Of a stretch of 64,000 nucleotides of DNA, positions 22,801 to 31,441 are shown one piece after another (the first letter of the stretch is position 1; the number at the start of each line of letters is the position of its first letter). This DNA is from Tipula vernalis (lineage: Eukaryota; Arthropoda; Insecta; Diptera; Tipulidae), in assembly GCA_958295665.1 (NCBI GenBank), contig OY282560.1:189568561-189632560 (forward strand), given 5' to 3'. The position numbers and the translations under genes were made by a program. The notes below the pieces were generated by a model, which worked only from the letters and a program-made list of their open reading frames with translations, was not told the DNA's origin and ran no database searches.

Positions 22801-25497
22801 GTCATAAAAATTCTTCCTCTTCAACCATACTACAATTGACTTGGTGTAGAAATTCTTCAAAATGGTACCATAAGCTCAGCTAGAGCAGCTTTCATATCAT
22901 TTGACTCCACGAAACTCTCTATTCCGTTTAATTAACAACCAATCCTTATTGGCTATTTAGTTGGTACGTTTAGCAACGTTTACCAACTTGGTCGAAATGT
23001 TTAATTAACACGTCAGGCAGTTGAGTTTTCGTTTCTTTTATGAAGTGTTTTATTCACCGCGGAAATATAAAATTTACCCTGCATAATAAATAAATTCGTT
23101 TGTCATTGGAAGACCTTCATCCTTCCGTCAAATAAATTGGTGATGGTTTCTCATTTTTCGGGACGTTTTCGGGTTGCCGGTCTTCAATTTGTTGAATCAT
23201 CGGTTTCTTCCAAACTAGAAACCCGATTACCACGTTAATTCAACTCTAATGCTTTATAGTCTGGTGAATTTATTTTCACTGGCACTGGCCACTGATTTAG
23301 GGCTTTCTTTCGTATTCCGCTATTGTTTTAACTAGATATTAATGAGTTCGCAGCAATTCAACAAATATTTTTAATTCTAATTCTGTCATGACAGTTTTTA
23401 CTGTCAAGATACTATCATTCATCTAAAAATTTAATAATAAATTAATTTTTTATAATTTATATACATTTGAACTAAAACACATTAATTCCTTTGTTGCAGG
23501 TAGAACTATACTATCCCGAGCCTGGCCATGTAGAGATTCAGCCAGAACACTTGTGGAATACTGTGATATTAACAATTAAAAATGCTATAGAAGATGCAAA
23601 TTTAAAACCTGAAAATATCTCCTCAATTGGCATGACCACACAACGAGGTACATTTGTCACATGGGACAAGACCACGGGTGAATTATTTCATAATTTTGTT
23701 ACATGGAAAGATTTGCGAGCTAATGAACTGGTAAAAAAATGGAATTCCAGCTTTATCATGAAATCAATTCGAGCCGGTAGCCGTAGTTTATACATGTTGA
23801 CACGAAGTCCACGTTTTTTGGCCGGAAGTGTTCTAAAATTTATGAATACACAAACAACACTAAGACTGTTATGGGTGCTGCAGAATAATGAGAAATTACA
23901 AAAAGCAATCGCAAATAAAACAGCTTTATTTGGAACTTTAGACTCATGGTTGTTATATCGCCTACGGCAGGGTGATAATCGTACAAAATTTGTTGAACAC
24001 ATTACAGATATTACAAACGCAACGGCAACAGGATTTTTTGATCCATTTACATTGTGTTGGGCGAATTGGGCACTTAAAATATTTTCGATAGATGTGAGTC
24101 AGTAAATTTAACCGACAATTATAAAAAATCTAATTTTTTTTTGTTATAATTTCAGAGTGATATTTTACCAAAAGTGGTAAATAATTCTTATGAGTTTGGC
24201 TACATAGATGAAGGCTTATTTGGTGCTAAAATTAAAATAGGAAGTTGTGTAATTTAGAACAAATTCCTATTATTTCTAAAGAATTTTTAATTATCAAGAT
24301 TTTATTATGTACAGATTTCGGATCAATCGGCTTCGCTGTGGGGGTCAGGCTGCTTTAATAAAAGTGATATCAAAGTTACATTAGGAACGGGATCATTTTT
24401 AAATGTGAATACCGGTAATAAATGCAGCGCTTCAATTTTAGGTTTATATCCATTAGTTGCTTGGCAATTTAGTAATAAAACTAACCCGAATAAATCGGAG
24501 CTCGCGTATTGTGTTGAAGGGTCGTCCAATGATACAGGTTCGATTATAAAATGGGCGATGAATTTTGGATTATTCGAAGATCCAACGACAACATCAGATA
24601 TTGCTAATTCAGTCGAAAATACCGATGGTACTTATTTCATTCCAGCATTTAGCGGATTAGGTGTAAGTAACTTTTCTATTTATCAATAATATTACTTTCA
24701 TTATTAACATGATATGCTTCCACTACTTCTTAACACGTATCCTTGATTTGTGAACTTTCCATCTTTTTGGTGTTTTATTGGGATAAATTGGTTAAAAAGC
24801 ATTTGTTTTGTTTGTCTGATCGAAAATTTTGTTTAATTTAGTCAGGAAAACCCGTATTTTGGAAAAAAGGTCGACGATATTCGTGGCACAAGGTACAATT
24901 GCAATTATCCATCATAAAAGTTTCATTATTTTGTTTATATATTTGCTTGTAAAGCTATCGTAAAATTAAAATATGAATAACCATTTACATTTTATTTAGG
25001 CTCCGATGAATGACAATCAAGCGGCTACTGGCATTATTGGGATTCGGCCATCAACCGAAAATGCACATTTAGTTCGCGCTGTGTTGGAGAGTATTACCTA
25101 TCGTGTAACGCAGTTATACATGTGCGCATTAAAAGAGACAAATTTCACTTACAATTCGATCAAAGTTGATGGGGGAGTTTCGCGAAATGATTTTATTTGT
25201 CAACTTCTTGCCGATTTAACTGGATTGACAGTTGAGCGTCCAGTGAATGTAGAAGTTAGTGTTTTGGGAGCTGGTATTTTGGCAGGCCTAAACACCGGTG
25301 TATGGAGTGCCAAGGAGGATTTACTAAAGTTACGTAAAATAGATAGAATATTTAAGCCACGTAACGAACTACAATCTGAACTGCAAAATAGGATGAAGTC
25401 GTGGGAGAGGGCGGTAGAGCGATTCAAATATTGGTATAGTCCTAATGAAATTGAGACACTCTCTAAATCGTGTATGAGTTTAAGTAGTAAAAAATGA
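4827..25497 (+). CDS. GK5: Glycerol kinase 5-like carbohydrate kinase, five exons
   Basis: This is a FGGY-family carbohydrate kinase of the GK5 group, expected to transfer phosphate from ATP to glycerol or a related polyol in the cytosol. Exons: 4827-4934, 23500-24093, 24156-24248, 24315-24662 and 25000-25497. All junctions are GT-AG in phase 0 and give about 546 residues, close to the usual 530. Exon 1 carries the N-terminal phosphate-binding motif DIGTTTIRCYIFD. Exon 2 has STQR-type sequence TTQRGTFVTW. Exon 4 has the DQSAS and GTGSFLN motifs. Exon 5 has the adenosine-type motif DGGVSRNDF. Joining exon 4 to exon 5 gives GLGAPMND, as the family expects. The start ATG is followed at once by the kinase fold; a second ATG lies two codons downstream. 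Polyadenylation signal AATAAA is at 25532. Intron 1 is 18.6 kb and full of transposons, whereas the other introns are 62-337 bp. No catalytic break is visible. The assignment to GK5 rather than classical GK rests on motif spacing and sequence resemblance, not on a search. Confidence 0.9.
6880..7125. repeat. Short degenerate tandem words
   Basis: Two local word families are seen. The first is GGCCGAATGTGCCGAAAGG-like repeats at 6895-6975. The second is ATTAAGTGAAGGAAAATT-like repeats at 6985-7125, with a further copy near 8018-8036. Units are imperfect, roughly 20-35 bases apart, and non-coding. They may be the inside of a non-autonomous element. Confidence 0.55.
7698..7849. mobile_element. 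piggyBac-like MITE with TTAA duplication
   Basis: A 152-bp unit sits between two TTAA tetranucleotides (7694-7697 and 7850-7853). It starts CCCCTTAAGGACC and ends CTCCCTAAAGGG, imperfect inverted ends of the CCC type seen in piggyBac-related elements. Inside are two copies of a CCCGAGATA(A/T)C(T/C)CG word. No transposase is present. The class is inferred from the TTAA duplication and CCC ends only. Confidence 0.55.
8378..8884 (-). pseudogene. Ty3/gypsy integrase C-terminal fragment
   Basis: A 168-residue reading on the minus strand resembles the end of a gypsy integrase. It opens with a WPSIN-type zinc-domain remnant. After it come a PIAHLGLR stretch, the LVNESTLCIPGEYF block that corresponds to the usual LVYG-type segment after the catalytic core, and a C-terminal chromo/SH3-like stretch with YRDPFKVVK. 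The catalytic core is missing between the first two parts, so this is a deletion remnant. It lies antisense inside GK5 intron 1 with no LTRs found beside it. Confidence 0.7.
9413..9790 (-). pseudogene. Decayed mariner transposase fragment
   Basis: Reading on the minus strand gives, in order, an ELGMRKL second helix-turn-helix end, a DAAWIYL stretch at the place of the first catalytic-domain aspartate, STFWDAKRILL, and TITGEYYSNLLDEL. These are ordered as in mariner transposases. The middle is rearranged: a small tandem duplication of a GGTTAGCAAAA word occurs at 9495-9520. No inverted terminal repeats were found. It is a different, older lineage from the mariner at 13222-13767. Confidence 0.75.
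10603..10852. mobile_element. MITE with TGGTTTTCCAGTTG inverted ends
   Basis: The left end TGGTTTTCCAGTTG(A)CAG is matched by the reverse complement of the right end CTGCAACTGGAAAACCA. The similarity continues imperfectly for about 50 bases inward. The unit is about 250 bp with no coding capacity. I could not settle the target duplication, so the superfamily is open. Confidence 0.6.
10970..11190 (-). pseudogene. LINE reverse transcriptase remnant
   Basis: The minus strand gives ISLFADDTTILGIT, an FADD catalytic box of a non-LTR reverse transcriptase. A VTFTLNKRPWP segment and, in another frame, a SRRLMWKTYIP stretch follow, typical of the sequence after the catalytic box in jockey-type elements. 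Stops and frameshifts interrupt it. Only about 220 bases survive. Confidence 0.6.
11907..12200 (-). pseudogene. Gypsy-type env C-terminal remnant
   Basis: A 78-residue minus-strand frame has a polar heptad-like N-part, a hydrophobic segment (YLTIGILIVLFAILYF) and a short basic tail. This is the layout of the end of an env protein from env-bearing gypsy elements (errantiviruses). The frame continues upstream to about 12200 through one in-frame stop. It is a broken fragment with no ectodomain and no nearby pol. The identification rests on topology and general resemblance, so it is moderate. Confidence 0.5.
12260..15240 (-). mobile_element. 5'-truncated non-LTR retrotransposon (jockey/CR1-like)
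   Basis: Minus-strand pieces line up in the order of a non-LTR ORF2. They are the endonuclease-RT linker (RSHVNFHKLDY, about 15200-15060), the RT N-part (DVNKGAGPDQLP, KSGDLANIENYRPIS, 14680-14320), the palm (DFSKAFDKVSHYILQNKL, 14240-14160), GVPQGSVLG and the YADD box (14068-13739), and the DSIKDLG and C-terminal part (13237-12788). The 3' UTR ends in an AATAAAAAATAAATAA tail near 12255. The endonuclease is missing, so the copy is 5' truncated near 15240. Breaks: a small tandem duplication at about 14270-14340 disrupts the frame, and a mariner copy is inserted at 13222-13767. It lies antisense in GK5 intron 1. Confidence 0.85.
13222..13767 (+). mobile_element. 5'-truncated mariner element inside the LINE
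   Basis: A 91-residue frame (13237-13512) covers the second half of a mariner transposase. It has a DYNSVVHHEFLPEGQTVNKEYY block, HHDNAPSH with the catalytic aspartate, and the NSPDF box. The frame then slips, and DFFLFNRVKKPLRGTRF follows after 13505. The right end is a long terminal repeat-like inverted end (GATCAAGGTAG, 13757-13767) followed by TA. The first half and the left end are absent. It splits the RT frame of the surrounding LINE. The right 100 bases match the ends of the MITE at 54262-54632. Confidence 0.85.
15241..19760 (-). mobile_element. Decayed BEL/Pao LTR retrotransposon
   Basis: Minus-strand remnants follow BEL/Pao order. Gag: LLSHLEPTGDNYDAAWEIL near 19188-19000, then a C-x-x-x-H-x4-C zinc-like stretch and LSISERNQM near 18716-18800. 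Protease-like: QGSQATFITE at about 18480, DIYGEIM at 18260. RT: 18185-17245, with VVFYDSCKKTAGTSL, GSTLQDNL and ANIEKMFREI. RT end: DPLGWLAPVVIQAK at 17230-17150. RNase H: TLPRLELNAALLLSKL and WSDSTALSGWI at 16664-16461. Integrase: a MASHQLMGMLPKERVTPAPPF stretch at 15730-15640. Frameshifts and stops are many. A foreign AT-rich block of about 430 bp (16665-17095) separates the RT from RNase H. The left edge TGTTAGAGTGGCAACA near 15236 may be an LTR edge, but I found no matching LTR at the right. Confidence 0.8.
16665..17095. other. Insertion within the BEL/Pao element
   Basis: This block interrupts the junction between the RT thumb and RNase H. It starts at an ATT microsatellite (16669-16684) and has no coding similarity that I can see. 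Its size and AT-rich texture would fit a solo LTR or a MITE, but neither inverted ends nor target duplications are clear. Confidence 0.35.
19780..20235 (-). pseudogene. Ty3/gypsy integrase core remnant
   Basis: Minus-strand readings give a WSRIHGKITDAFPIS block corresponding to the first catalytic aspartate region (degraded). ARFGLPYSVVSD with a stop and then GTQIHADNF corresponds to the second. HPTTNGGIG corresponds to the third. The order and spacing fit a gypsy integrase core, but stops and substitutions remove function. Confidence 0.65.
20236..21110 (-). other. Unassigned block inside intron 1 gypsy remnants
   Basis: An 83-residue minus-strand frame at 20644-20895 reads as a coiled coil (SRLSTKLDAFGSTLSD, then KNLERELKSTRD) and could be a Gag-type or LINE ORF1 fragment. 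I do not recognise it. The rest has no visible content. It sits between integrase (19780-20235) and RNase H (21120-21260) remnants, so it may be an insertion or a rearranged part of the same element. Confidence 0.35.
21120..22260 (-). pseudogene. Ty3/gypsy RT-RNase H remnant
   Basis: On the minus strand, VDHKPFVRLFEKTKGFAKMA (about 21255-21170) is the RNase H end of a gypsy pol. LDDIFITGRTEEYLVNLKK (about 22240-22185) is the RT catalytic box region. The connecting part is broken by stops and an A-rich run (22096-22120). Together with 19780-20235 it probably represents one old gypsy copy. Confidence 0.6.
22261..23499. other. Intron tail without identified content
   Basis: No confident coding or repeat unit was identified. 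A few minus-strand stretches (for example near 22680-22620) could be further gypsy RNase H debris. The polypyrimidine tract and acceptor of GK5 exon 2 are at the right edge. Confidence 0.4.
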
Positions 25498-25531
25498 TAT
25501 TTATTTTTTAAAATAATTTAATATTTACAAT

Positions 25532-25537
25532 AATAAA
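25532..25537 (+). terminator. GK5: GK5 polyadenylation signal
   Basis: A canonical AATAAA lies 35 bases after the GK5 stop codon. Confidence 0.7.
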
Positions 25538-25960
25538 TTTTTATATTTTGAGCTAAATGTTTTATTTAAACAATACCGAACAATGCAATGCGCCTCAATG
25601 TGTATTTTAAATTTACGAAATACATGTCTTTCAGGCGGAAAAGTAGGCAACCAAACGTATGTGATACAGCCAACATTCGGGCGATATAACAACTATAGCA
25701 AATAAGATAATTGATTGATACAGAACAATTTATCGTTGCTTAAAACGATATAATACTCGTTTTTCGTCAATTTTTGTCAAATTTTTGAATCATTTTATAC
25801 GTTAAATATATCTTTTAGTAAAATTTACATTAGGCAATATAGTTTTGCATCTGGCAACAATATTTTGAGCAAAATTTCAGCTCTACCAACATAAAAAAAA
25901 AGTACACAAAACAAAACTGTCAAAATATTTTAGTATTGCCCGTATTTACTTGTGAACGTT
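25538..25960. other. GK5-RpL18 intergenic region
   Basis: About 420 bases between the GK5 polyadenylation signal and the RpL18 5' leader. No coding content is visible. It must hold the RpL18 promoter, although no TATA box is obvious, as is usual for ribosomal protein genes. Confidence 0.5.
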
Positions 25961-25972
25961 CTTTTTCTTTCC
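25961..25972 (+). promoter_or_regulatory. RpL18: 5' terminal oligopyrimidine (TOP) tract of RpL18
   Basis: CTTTTTCTTTCC begins 22 bases before the RpL18 ATG. Ribosomal protein mRNAs typically start at a C within such a pyrimidine run, which couples their translation to growth signalling. The exact cap site is inferred. Confidence 0.65.
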
Positions 25973-25982
25973 GGTTGTCGAA

Positions 25983-26834
25983 ATGGTAGGCAGTTTTGTC
26001 ACATTACAATATGAAAAAAAATTTTAATTCATCTATTAAAATAATTATTTCTAAATAAAATTTACGCTAAATTTAATAAAATTAAATGTCGATGATGTGA
26101 TTTTAATAAATATATTTTATTTTTAGGGTATCGATATCTGTCATAAATACGACAGGAAATCTCGTCGTACAGAGCCAAAATCGCAAGATGTTTATTTAAG
26201 ACTTCTTGTTAAGGTAAGCCATAATCGCAATTGAATTGTTAAAAGCATTTGAAATATATGTTTTATTTAAAAATTGAAAGTAAAAATTATATTTTAGGTT
26301 ATGTATTTGCTAACAAAACTAATGTGGGTTATTTTTGTTGTTGTTTATTTTTAGCTCTATCGGTTCTTGTACAGACGGACACACAAGAAATTCAATAAAA
26401 TCATATTGAAACGTTTATTTATGAGCAAAATTAATCGTCCACCAATATCACTACAACGTGTTATTCGTTTATTAAAGGCTAGAGATGGTCTTGAAAACCG
26501 CATCGCTGTCATAGTTGGCACTGTCACAAACGATACAAGATTGTTGGAAGTACCAAAGCTTACAGTATGTGCCCTCCGTGTGACACAAACAGCCCGCGCT
26601 AGAATTTTAAAATCTGGTGGTGAAATCATCACATTCGATCAGTTAGCATTACGTGCGCCAAACGGCAAAGGCTGTCTTTTATTACAAGGAAAACGTACCG
26701 CTCGTGAAGCCAACACTCACTTTGGTAAAGCTCCGGGTGTACCACATTCACACTCAAGACCATACGTTAGATCAAAGGGACGTAAATTTGAACGTGCTCG
26801 AGGACGTAGACGCAGCTGTGGTTACAAGAAGTAA
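25983..26834 (+). CDS. RpL18: 60S ribosomal protein L18 (eL18)
   Basis: Exons 25983-25985 (ATG only), 26127-26213 and 26355-26834 join in frame to 189 residues, the normal eL18 length. The product is a structural protein of the large ribosomal subunit. The sequence is highly conserved: [19 protein letters not shown] at the start, [38 protein letters not shown], and the near-invariant end [12 protein letters not shown]...[14 protein letters not shown]. The single-codon first exon split right after ATG is common in ribosomal protein genes. Introns are 141 bp each, with GTAGGC and GTAAGC donors. AATAAA at 26938 ends the mRNA. The gene is convergent with FLCN; the stop codons are 255 bases apart. 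Confidence 0.97.
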
Positions 26835-26937
26835 AAAGTTACTATGTTCTAAAATAGCAACATCAATCATAGATGGATATGAAAATGTTTATTGTGTTTT
26901 TTTGTATGTTTAATCAAATTGAATTTAAAAGTTTAAT

Positions 26938-26943
26938 AATAAA
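26938..26943 (+). terminator. RpL18: RpL18 polyadenylation signal
   Basis: AATAAA about 100 bases after the RpL18 stop codon. Confidence 0.75.
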
Positions 26944-26994
26944 GCATAAATAGTAAACACAAGTCATCTGTGGTATCAAAAATATAAGATTTCT

Positions 26995-27000
26995 TTTATT
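26995..27000 (-). terminator. FLCN: FLCN polyadenylation signal
   Basis: The minus strand reads AATAAA 90 bases past the FLCN stop. The two convergent signals are only about 50 bases apart, so the mRNA 3' ends probably abut or overlap slightly. Confidence 0.65.
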
Positions 27001-27089
27001 TTACTCCAGTTTTAAATAATATTTACATGGTAATATAAATAAGGCACGATAATTTCAATAGGCATGAAGTGATTATTAATTAGTTCAAT

Positions 27090-28700
27090 TCAGAGATAGG
27101 TGTACCAGTAATTCACTAAAAGTTGATCATGTGGTTGGACTCCGAGCACACGTTTGATTTTTGATTCGCTGGACGGACTCACTTTTTTAATACACAAAAT
27201 TTTACTAGAAGAAAAGATAAAAGGGGAAATCTGTAATGCTTACATTAGCACAAGTTCTCATATTTAAACTTACTTCTTCCATTCTTCAATTAAAACTCGT
27301 AAATGTTTCTCAAGTACATTATCAGTTAGGAGAGGCTCATCAATTGCTTTCATAATTTTGACTAAAAGGTCAGGAACTGAAAAATTGAAATTTATCTAAA
27401 TAATGTTTGCAATTAAATTTCTGTACTTACGTTTATTTGGTAATTGCCCGCACCATTTCGCTGATATATTATTATTCCCGATAAAGTCTATCCGAAACAC
27501 TGTCGCAGCTGGTTTGGGCACCGCAATTTCTGGTGGTACCGATAAAATTCGTCCTTCGGAGGGCGATAAACATTTTCGACTATTTATTATGACTAAATTG
27601 TGTAATGGTTCCGGTAATAGTTTCCTAAGGCATTTAGCTAATTTACTTGTTATATTTTGTGGGCCTCGTAAAATTATCTAAAAAAATCGAATTTAAAATT
27701 AGTGTTTCGAAGACGAATCCTAATGACAATGAATCTTACTTGTATTCCTACAAGTGCACAATAGCACATGGGTATAAAATCAGATCTAAGAGTTTCTTTA
27801 TAATATCTAAATGAGTTGGCGATATCAATATCGTCTTTAGCGTGCATTCCAACCTTTCTCATAAGCCAATCTTCTTTGTCAACTTGAACCATAGCAAAAC
27901 CTTCTTCCGTTTCTTTTTCGACCCATGGTGGTACAGACGGACTTCCTAGCGTCACAGTTTCGGTAAGATATCGTGCACCAGACCAAAGCAACCACGAAAA
28001 ATGAGAATGAATTATCGCGAAGATATGTTCCTCTCCCGTCAGATCAATTATTGATCGTGGTGCGTGAGTATTTGCGTGACCAGTATTAATTCTTTGAGCT
28101 CGTTCCGAACAATTCGTTTGTTCAATTGTATACACAGAATTCGAATAATTTTGAAGTTCTTTAGATAAATTCTATAAAAAAATAACGATTAATTATATAT
28201 GTCCGGTTCTGCGCATTGTTTTAACTCACCTCCAGATGTTCCGACAAAAACGGTTGCACATTCAACAAAAACATTTTATCTTTCATCAAAATGATAATAG
28301 AAAATAGGCGATAAAAACCCCGTGCCTGAGAATCTCTCAGTTGGAATGTATGACTAAGTACATGTCCCCGTGTCGCATCACCGAAGAATACAAAACCACC
28401 ATTTTTATTGAAACTCACTTCACAACTTAAACTTCGGACAGCTGCCTGCTTTAACAAGATGAAAACATCTGTGATTACTGGATATTGAGTACTCAAAAAA
28501 TTTGCATTACTCTCCTCATCTTTACTCAGCATACCAATTTTGTTACCAATTGAATTGCAGGCCAAGCAATTTTTATTGTTAAAATCACTCTCGTTAATGT
28601 TTAATTCATCAACTTTGGTATCACGTAAGGTTTGTGTACAAAACAATGCACATGGTCCATGAACTTCGCAAAAATGACATAATGCGATGATTGCATTCAT
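27090..28700 (-). CDS. FLCN: Folliculin (Birt-Hogg-Dube protein homologue), five exons
   Basis: Folliculin is a longin-DENN protein that works with FNIP at lysosomes as a GTPase-activating protein for RagC/D in amino-acid/TORC1 signalling. Exons on the minus strand: 28700-28230, 28171-27740, 27677-27431, 27376-27274 and 27204-27090. Phases close exactly, for 455 residues. The start is the ATG giving MNAIIALCHFCEVHGP, the strongly conserved folliculin N-terminus; a TTG five codons upstream is not needed. Exon 1 (longin domain) has RSLSCEV, FFGD and DSQARGF, the segment that holds the arginine finger in the human protein. Exons 2-5 form the linker and DENN part, ending with the EEWKNKIL block. 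It is shorter than vertebrate folliculin (about 580) because the acidic linkers are absent, as in other insects. Intron lengths are 53-69 bp. Confidence 0.93.
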
Positions 28701-29984
28701 TTCAGCCACGACCAATCACCAATGATTAAAATAATGATGCATTTTGTTTTGTTAAATAAATAAACTATGTATATATTTCTGATTTAAATAAATAAATATA
28801 ATAATATAATAATAAAGCAAGAAAAAATGATAAATTTTTATTATTCTGACATATTTTACGATCTGTCAAATAATCTTTGAGGGAAATTTTGATAGCCCTC
28901 ACGTGGTTCTATTATCAAATCACCACGAGAAAATCTCATCGTTTTTCTTATTGGACAAAATACAGGGAATTTTTAGCAATCATTTCCTAACTTCAATTTG
29001 CTAATACAAGAACATTGTTTTGGGAAATTTTATTGTTGTGATTTTTGAATTTGTGCTTATCTTTTATCGTGTCAGCGAATAGTAATATGTATTGCTTTGT
29101 TTCTTATTTCCGATCTAATCTAATCGACCTGAGTAGTACTAAGAATCTATTTCTTATTTCCGCTCAGATCGAACTGATCAATTTTGTTGCTGTTTCTTAT
29201 TTTTTCAGATTATGTAGTTCCAATTTCTCAGATTGATTTTAGTTTATCTAACTTTAAGTAACTCAAATCGCTGACATTTCTAAGCGGTGCAAGATCTCCA
29301 AGCAAATTTTTTATCTTTGGTAACAAGTCTTTTGCTTGTCTAGGATAGAGAAAATAATATGAAATTACACTGGTTAAAAAGAGACAAATTTTTGAGGCAA
29401 TTTGTCTTACGATTTTGCCTTCAGTATGTTACTAGAGACACGTACGTCATATAATTTAAAGCGCTCCTATTGGTGGAAAATAGAACGAACGGTAACAAGT
29501 CTTTCAGTTGTCCTAAAAAATGACTTCAAAAACCGCTTCGTGTTATCTACACCAACTGACCAACGCATAAAAAGCATATATTTCGTCATTTTTTTAGGTT
29601 ATTATTTTATTTGTGCGAAGTGAGGTGTTCAATTGTTTTTGTGGGTATTAAAAATATTTTTCTTATAATATATTTTAAATTCAATTAACAATGTTTATTT
29701 ATGATTTAAATAAAACAAAAATTGTATATATACATATAATTAACACGTTATTTCGCATGTTTGGCGGGCCGCCATTTTACCGTTGTCTTCATTTATTGAA
29801 GCGTCATCTAAATAAATTTGAAATTAGAAAACTGTTTTTATTGTTTGTAATCTTATTGCTGTTAAATATATTGAATTTGTTTAACCAAATCAAGTTAGAA
29901 AAATCATTTCTACTTTGTTTTTTGCAAGAAATAAAACCATTAAAAAACTTCAACATATTTTGAAGCAATTATATAATAGAATTA
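28701..29984. other. Intergenic region upstream of FLCN
   Basis: It must contain the FLCN promoter at its left edge. No other gene is seen. A TGGTAACAAGTCTTTT word occurs at 29318 and, with one base different, at 29490, which hints at a decayed repeat, but its bounds are unclear. Confidence 0.45.
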
Positions 29985-30502
29985 AGTACTTTTCATACCA
30001 GGCGCCTCGGCTTTGAGCTTCGTAAATAAAAATTTTTTATTTCGTTTTTTAACTATGTAAATTAGTTTTATTCGATTGATACTGTTTAATTTTATAGTAA
30101 TAAATTCAATTTGTTGAAAAATAATTTATTTTAAAGTGATAATTTAAAAAAAAACAAAATATATAATATTACAATGAAGTTATCTATAAAGCCAAGACAA
30201 TGCGTTCCACGCTCGACTGCGAGATTTTAAAGTAGTACAAAGCAAAGTGCTTTCTCAACATAACCTTCAAATCACATTTTTTGCACAAATATTTCATACT
30301 TACCAAAAAATTTAGCTCATATGTACGTTACAAATTTAGAATATCTCAGTTCTTGCTATAATTCATGTGTAAAATAGACCTAAATAAAATATTTGATAGC
30401 AACCGAATGTTCAAAGCCAACGCCACCGGTATGAAAGGGTCTCAGCTTCGCATTTGTGGTAACTAAATATTTCGAGGCGAGGCGCCTGGTATGAAAAGTA
30501 CT
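29985..30502. mobile_element. PIF/Harbinger-type MITE
   Basis: A 518-bp unit has a perfect 25-bp terminal inverted repeat (left end AGTACTTTTCATACCAGGCG, then CCTCG). It is flanked by TTA on both sides (29982-29984 and 30503-30505). A 3-bp TTA duplication is diagnostic of PIF/Harbinger elements. There is no transposase frame inside. An internal inverted copy of the CCGGTATGAAAGGGTCTCAGC word near 30426-30450 suggests a rearranged right end. The intact ends suggest fairly recent movement. Confidence 0.75.
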
Positions 30503-30505
30503 TTA

Positions 30506-31105
30506 AAGAACGGGCAAGTATAAATAACTTTAGTTTAGAAAATAAATTAGATAACATTGAATAATTTCAAGATTGTAGCCGGTACAAATCATATAAATAT
30601 AATTCTTTTACATTTAAAAATAATTTTAAGGATAATTTTTGTTCTTCGTAATCAGGTAGAAGAAATACCATTTTATATTGAAAAGTTCTGCTGTGCCCCG
30701 TATTCTGGTAACAAAAAATCTATGTTATGTTATTTTATTTCCCCGCTTCCTATTTGAATTTGCATTAAAAAAAACAAAATAACATAACCATGCACTGTGG
30801 GACAAAATCATAAAATTGCGAAATTTGAACTAAAAAAATTTAATTGAAGATACATGCGCTATTTTTCAACTGTCGAAGTTGGTTGTGCATGTAATTATTT
30901 AACATTTTACAAGTAAAATGTAGTCGATTAGTATGTACAAATTACTGTTTCTCAAAACGAGATCCCGGAATCCCGTTTTTGTCTCAAAAGTGTGACCGGA
31001 AAATCCAGGGATTTCCCGGTTTTCGATTTGTTTTATGTATCTCGTTTAACTATATAACGGGAAAGGAATAATATATTACAGTAAAATGTCGGTTTAAGAG
31101 CCTTA
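30506..31105. other. Non-coding spacer
   Basis: AT-rich, with no gene or recognisable repeat. The only frame above 60 codons (30557-30757) has no features of a real protein. Confidence 0.5.
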
Positions 31106-31441
31106 GGCCCGTTGTACATTTCAGCTAAGCTAAGCGAGAAACGCAGTTTATATTAGCATAGTTTAGACCGCTTAGCTCACTCCGTTGCACATTTCAGCTA
31201 GCTACATCGCTCACACATACATTGATTTTTCTGCATAATTCATTTATTATGATTTATGACACGATACCTAATATAACTAAGTAGCCTACGAGTTAAGAAT
31301 AAAATATACAAAAACATCAGTGTATATGTGAGCGATGTTAGCTGGCATATCAAGGCGGAGACAACTCGAGCTAAGATAGTTTGCATCGCTCTAAACAAAA
31401 AACATAGCTCGCATAGTTTAGCTCAAGTGTGCAACGTTCCA
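31106..31441. mobile_element. MITE with 33-bp imperfect inverted ends
   Basis: The left end GGCCCGTTGTACATTTCAGC, continuing through TAAGCTAAGCGAG, pairs with the reverse complement of the right end (GGAACGTTGCACACTTGAGC, then TAAACTATGCGAG). A second, inner inverted pair (GCTAGCTACATCGCTCACAC near 31198 and GTGAGCGATGTTAGCTGG near 31327) extends the hairpin. TTA flanks both sides. This fits a PIF/Harbinger MITE older than the one at 29985, though the class is inferred from flanks only. Confidence 0.6.

Larger units (their letters stand above)
4935..23499 (+). other. GK5 intron 1, transposon graveyard
   Basis: The donor GTAAAT follows CAG at 4934 and the acceptor TTGTTGCAG ends at 23499. Between them lie at least eight decayed mobile elements. 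Nearly all recognisable retroelement proteins are on the minus strand, antisense to GK5, which is the pattern expected if sense polyadenylation signals are selected against inside introns. Stretches without any recognisable content are 4935-6670, 7130-7690, 7850-8377, 9800-10600, 11200-11900 and 22261-23499. Confidence 0.85.

Noticed and set aside
26357..26632. Minus-strand frame over RpL18 exon 3
   Set aside because: It is a shadow of a strongly conserved ribosomal protein exon.
28713..28715. TTG start for folliculin five codons upstream of the ATG
   Set aside because: The ATG at 28700 gives the conserved MNAI N-terminus of the family; a non-ATG start is not needed.
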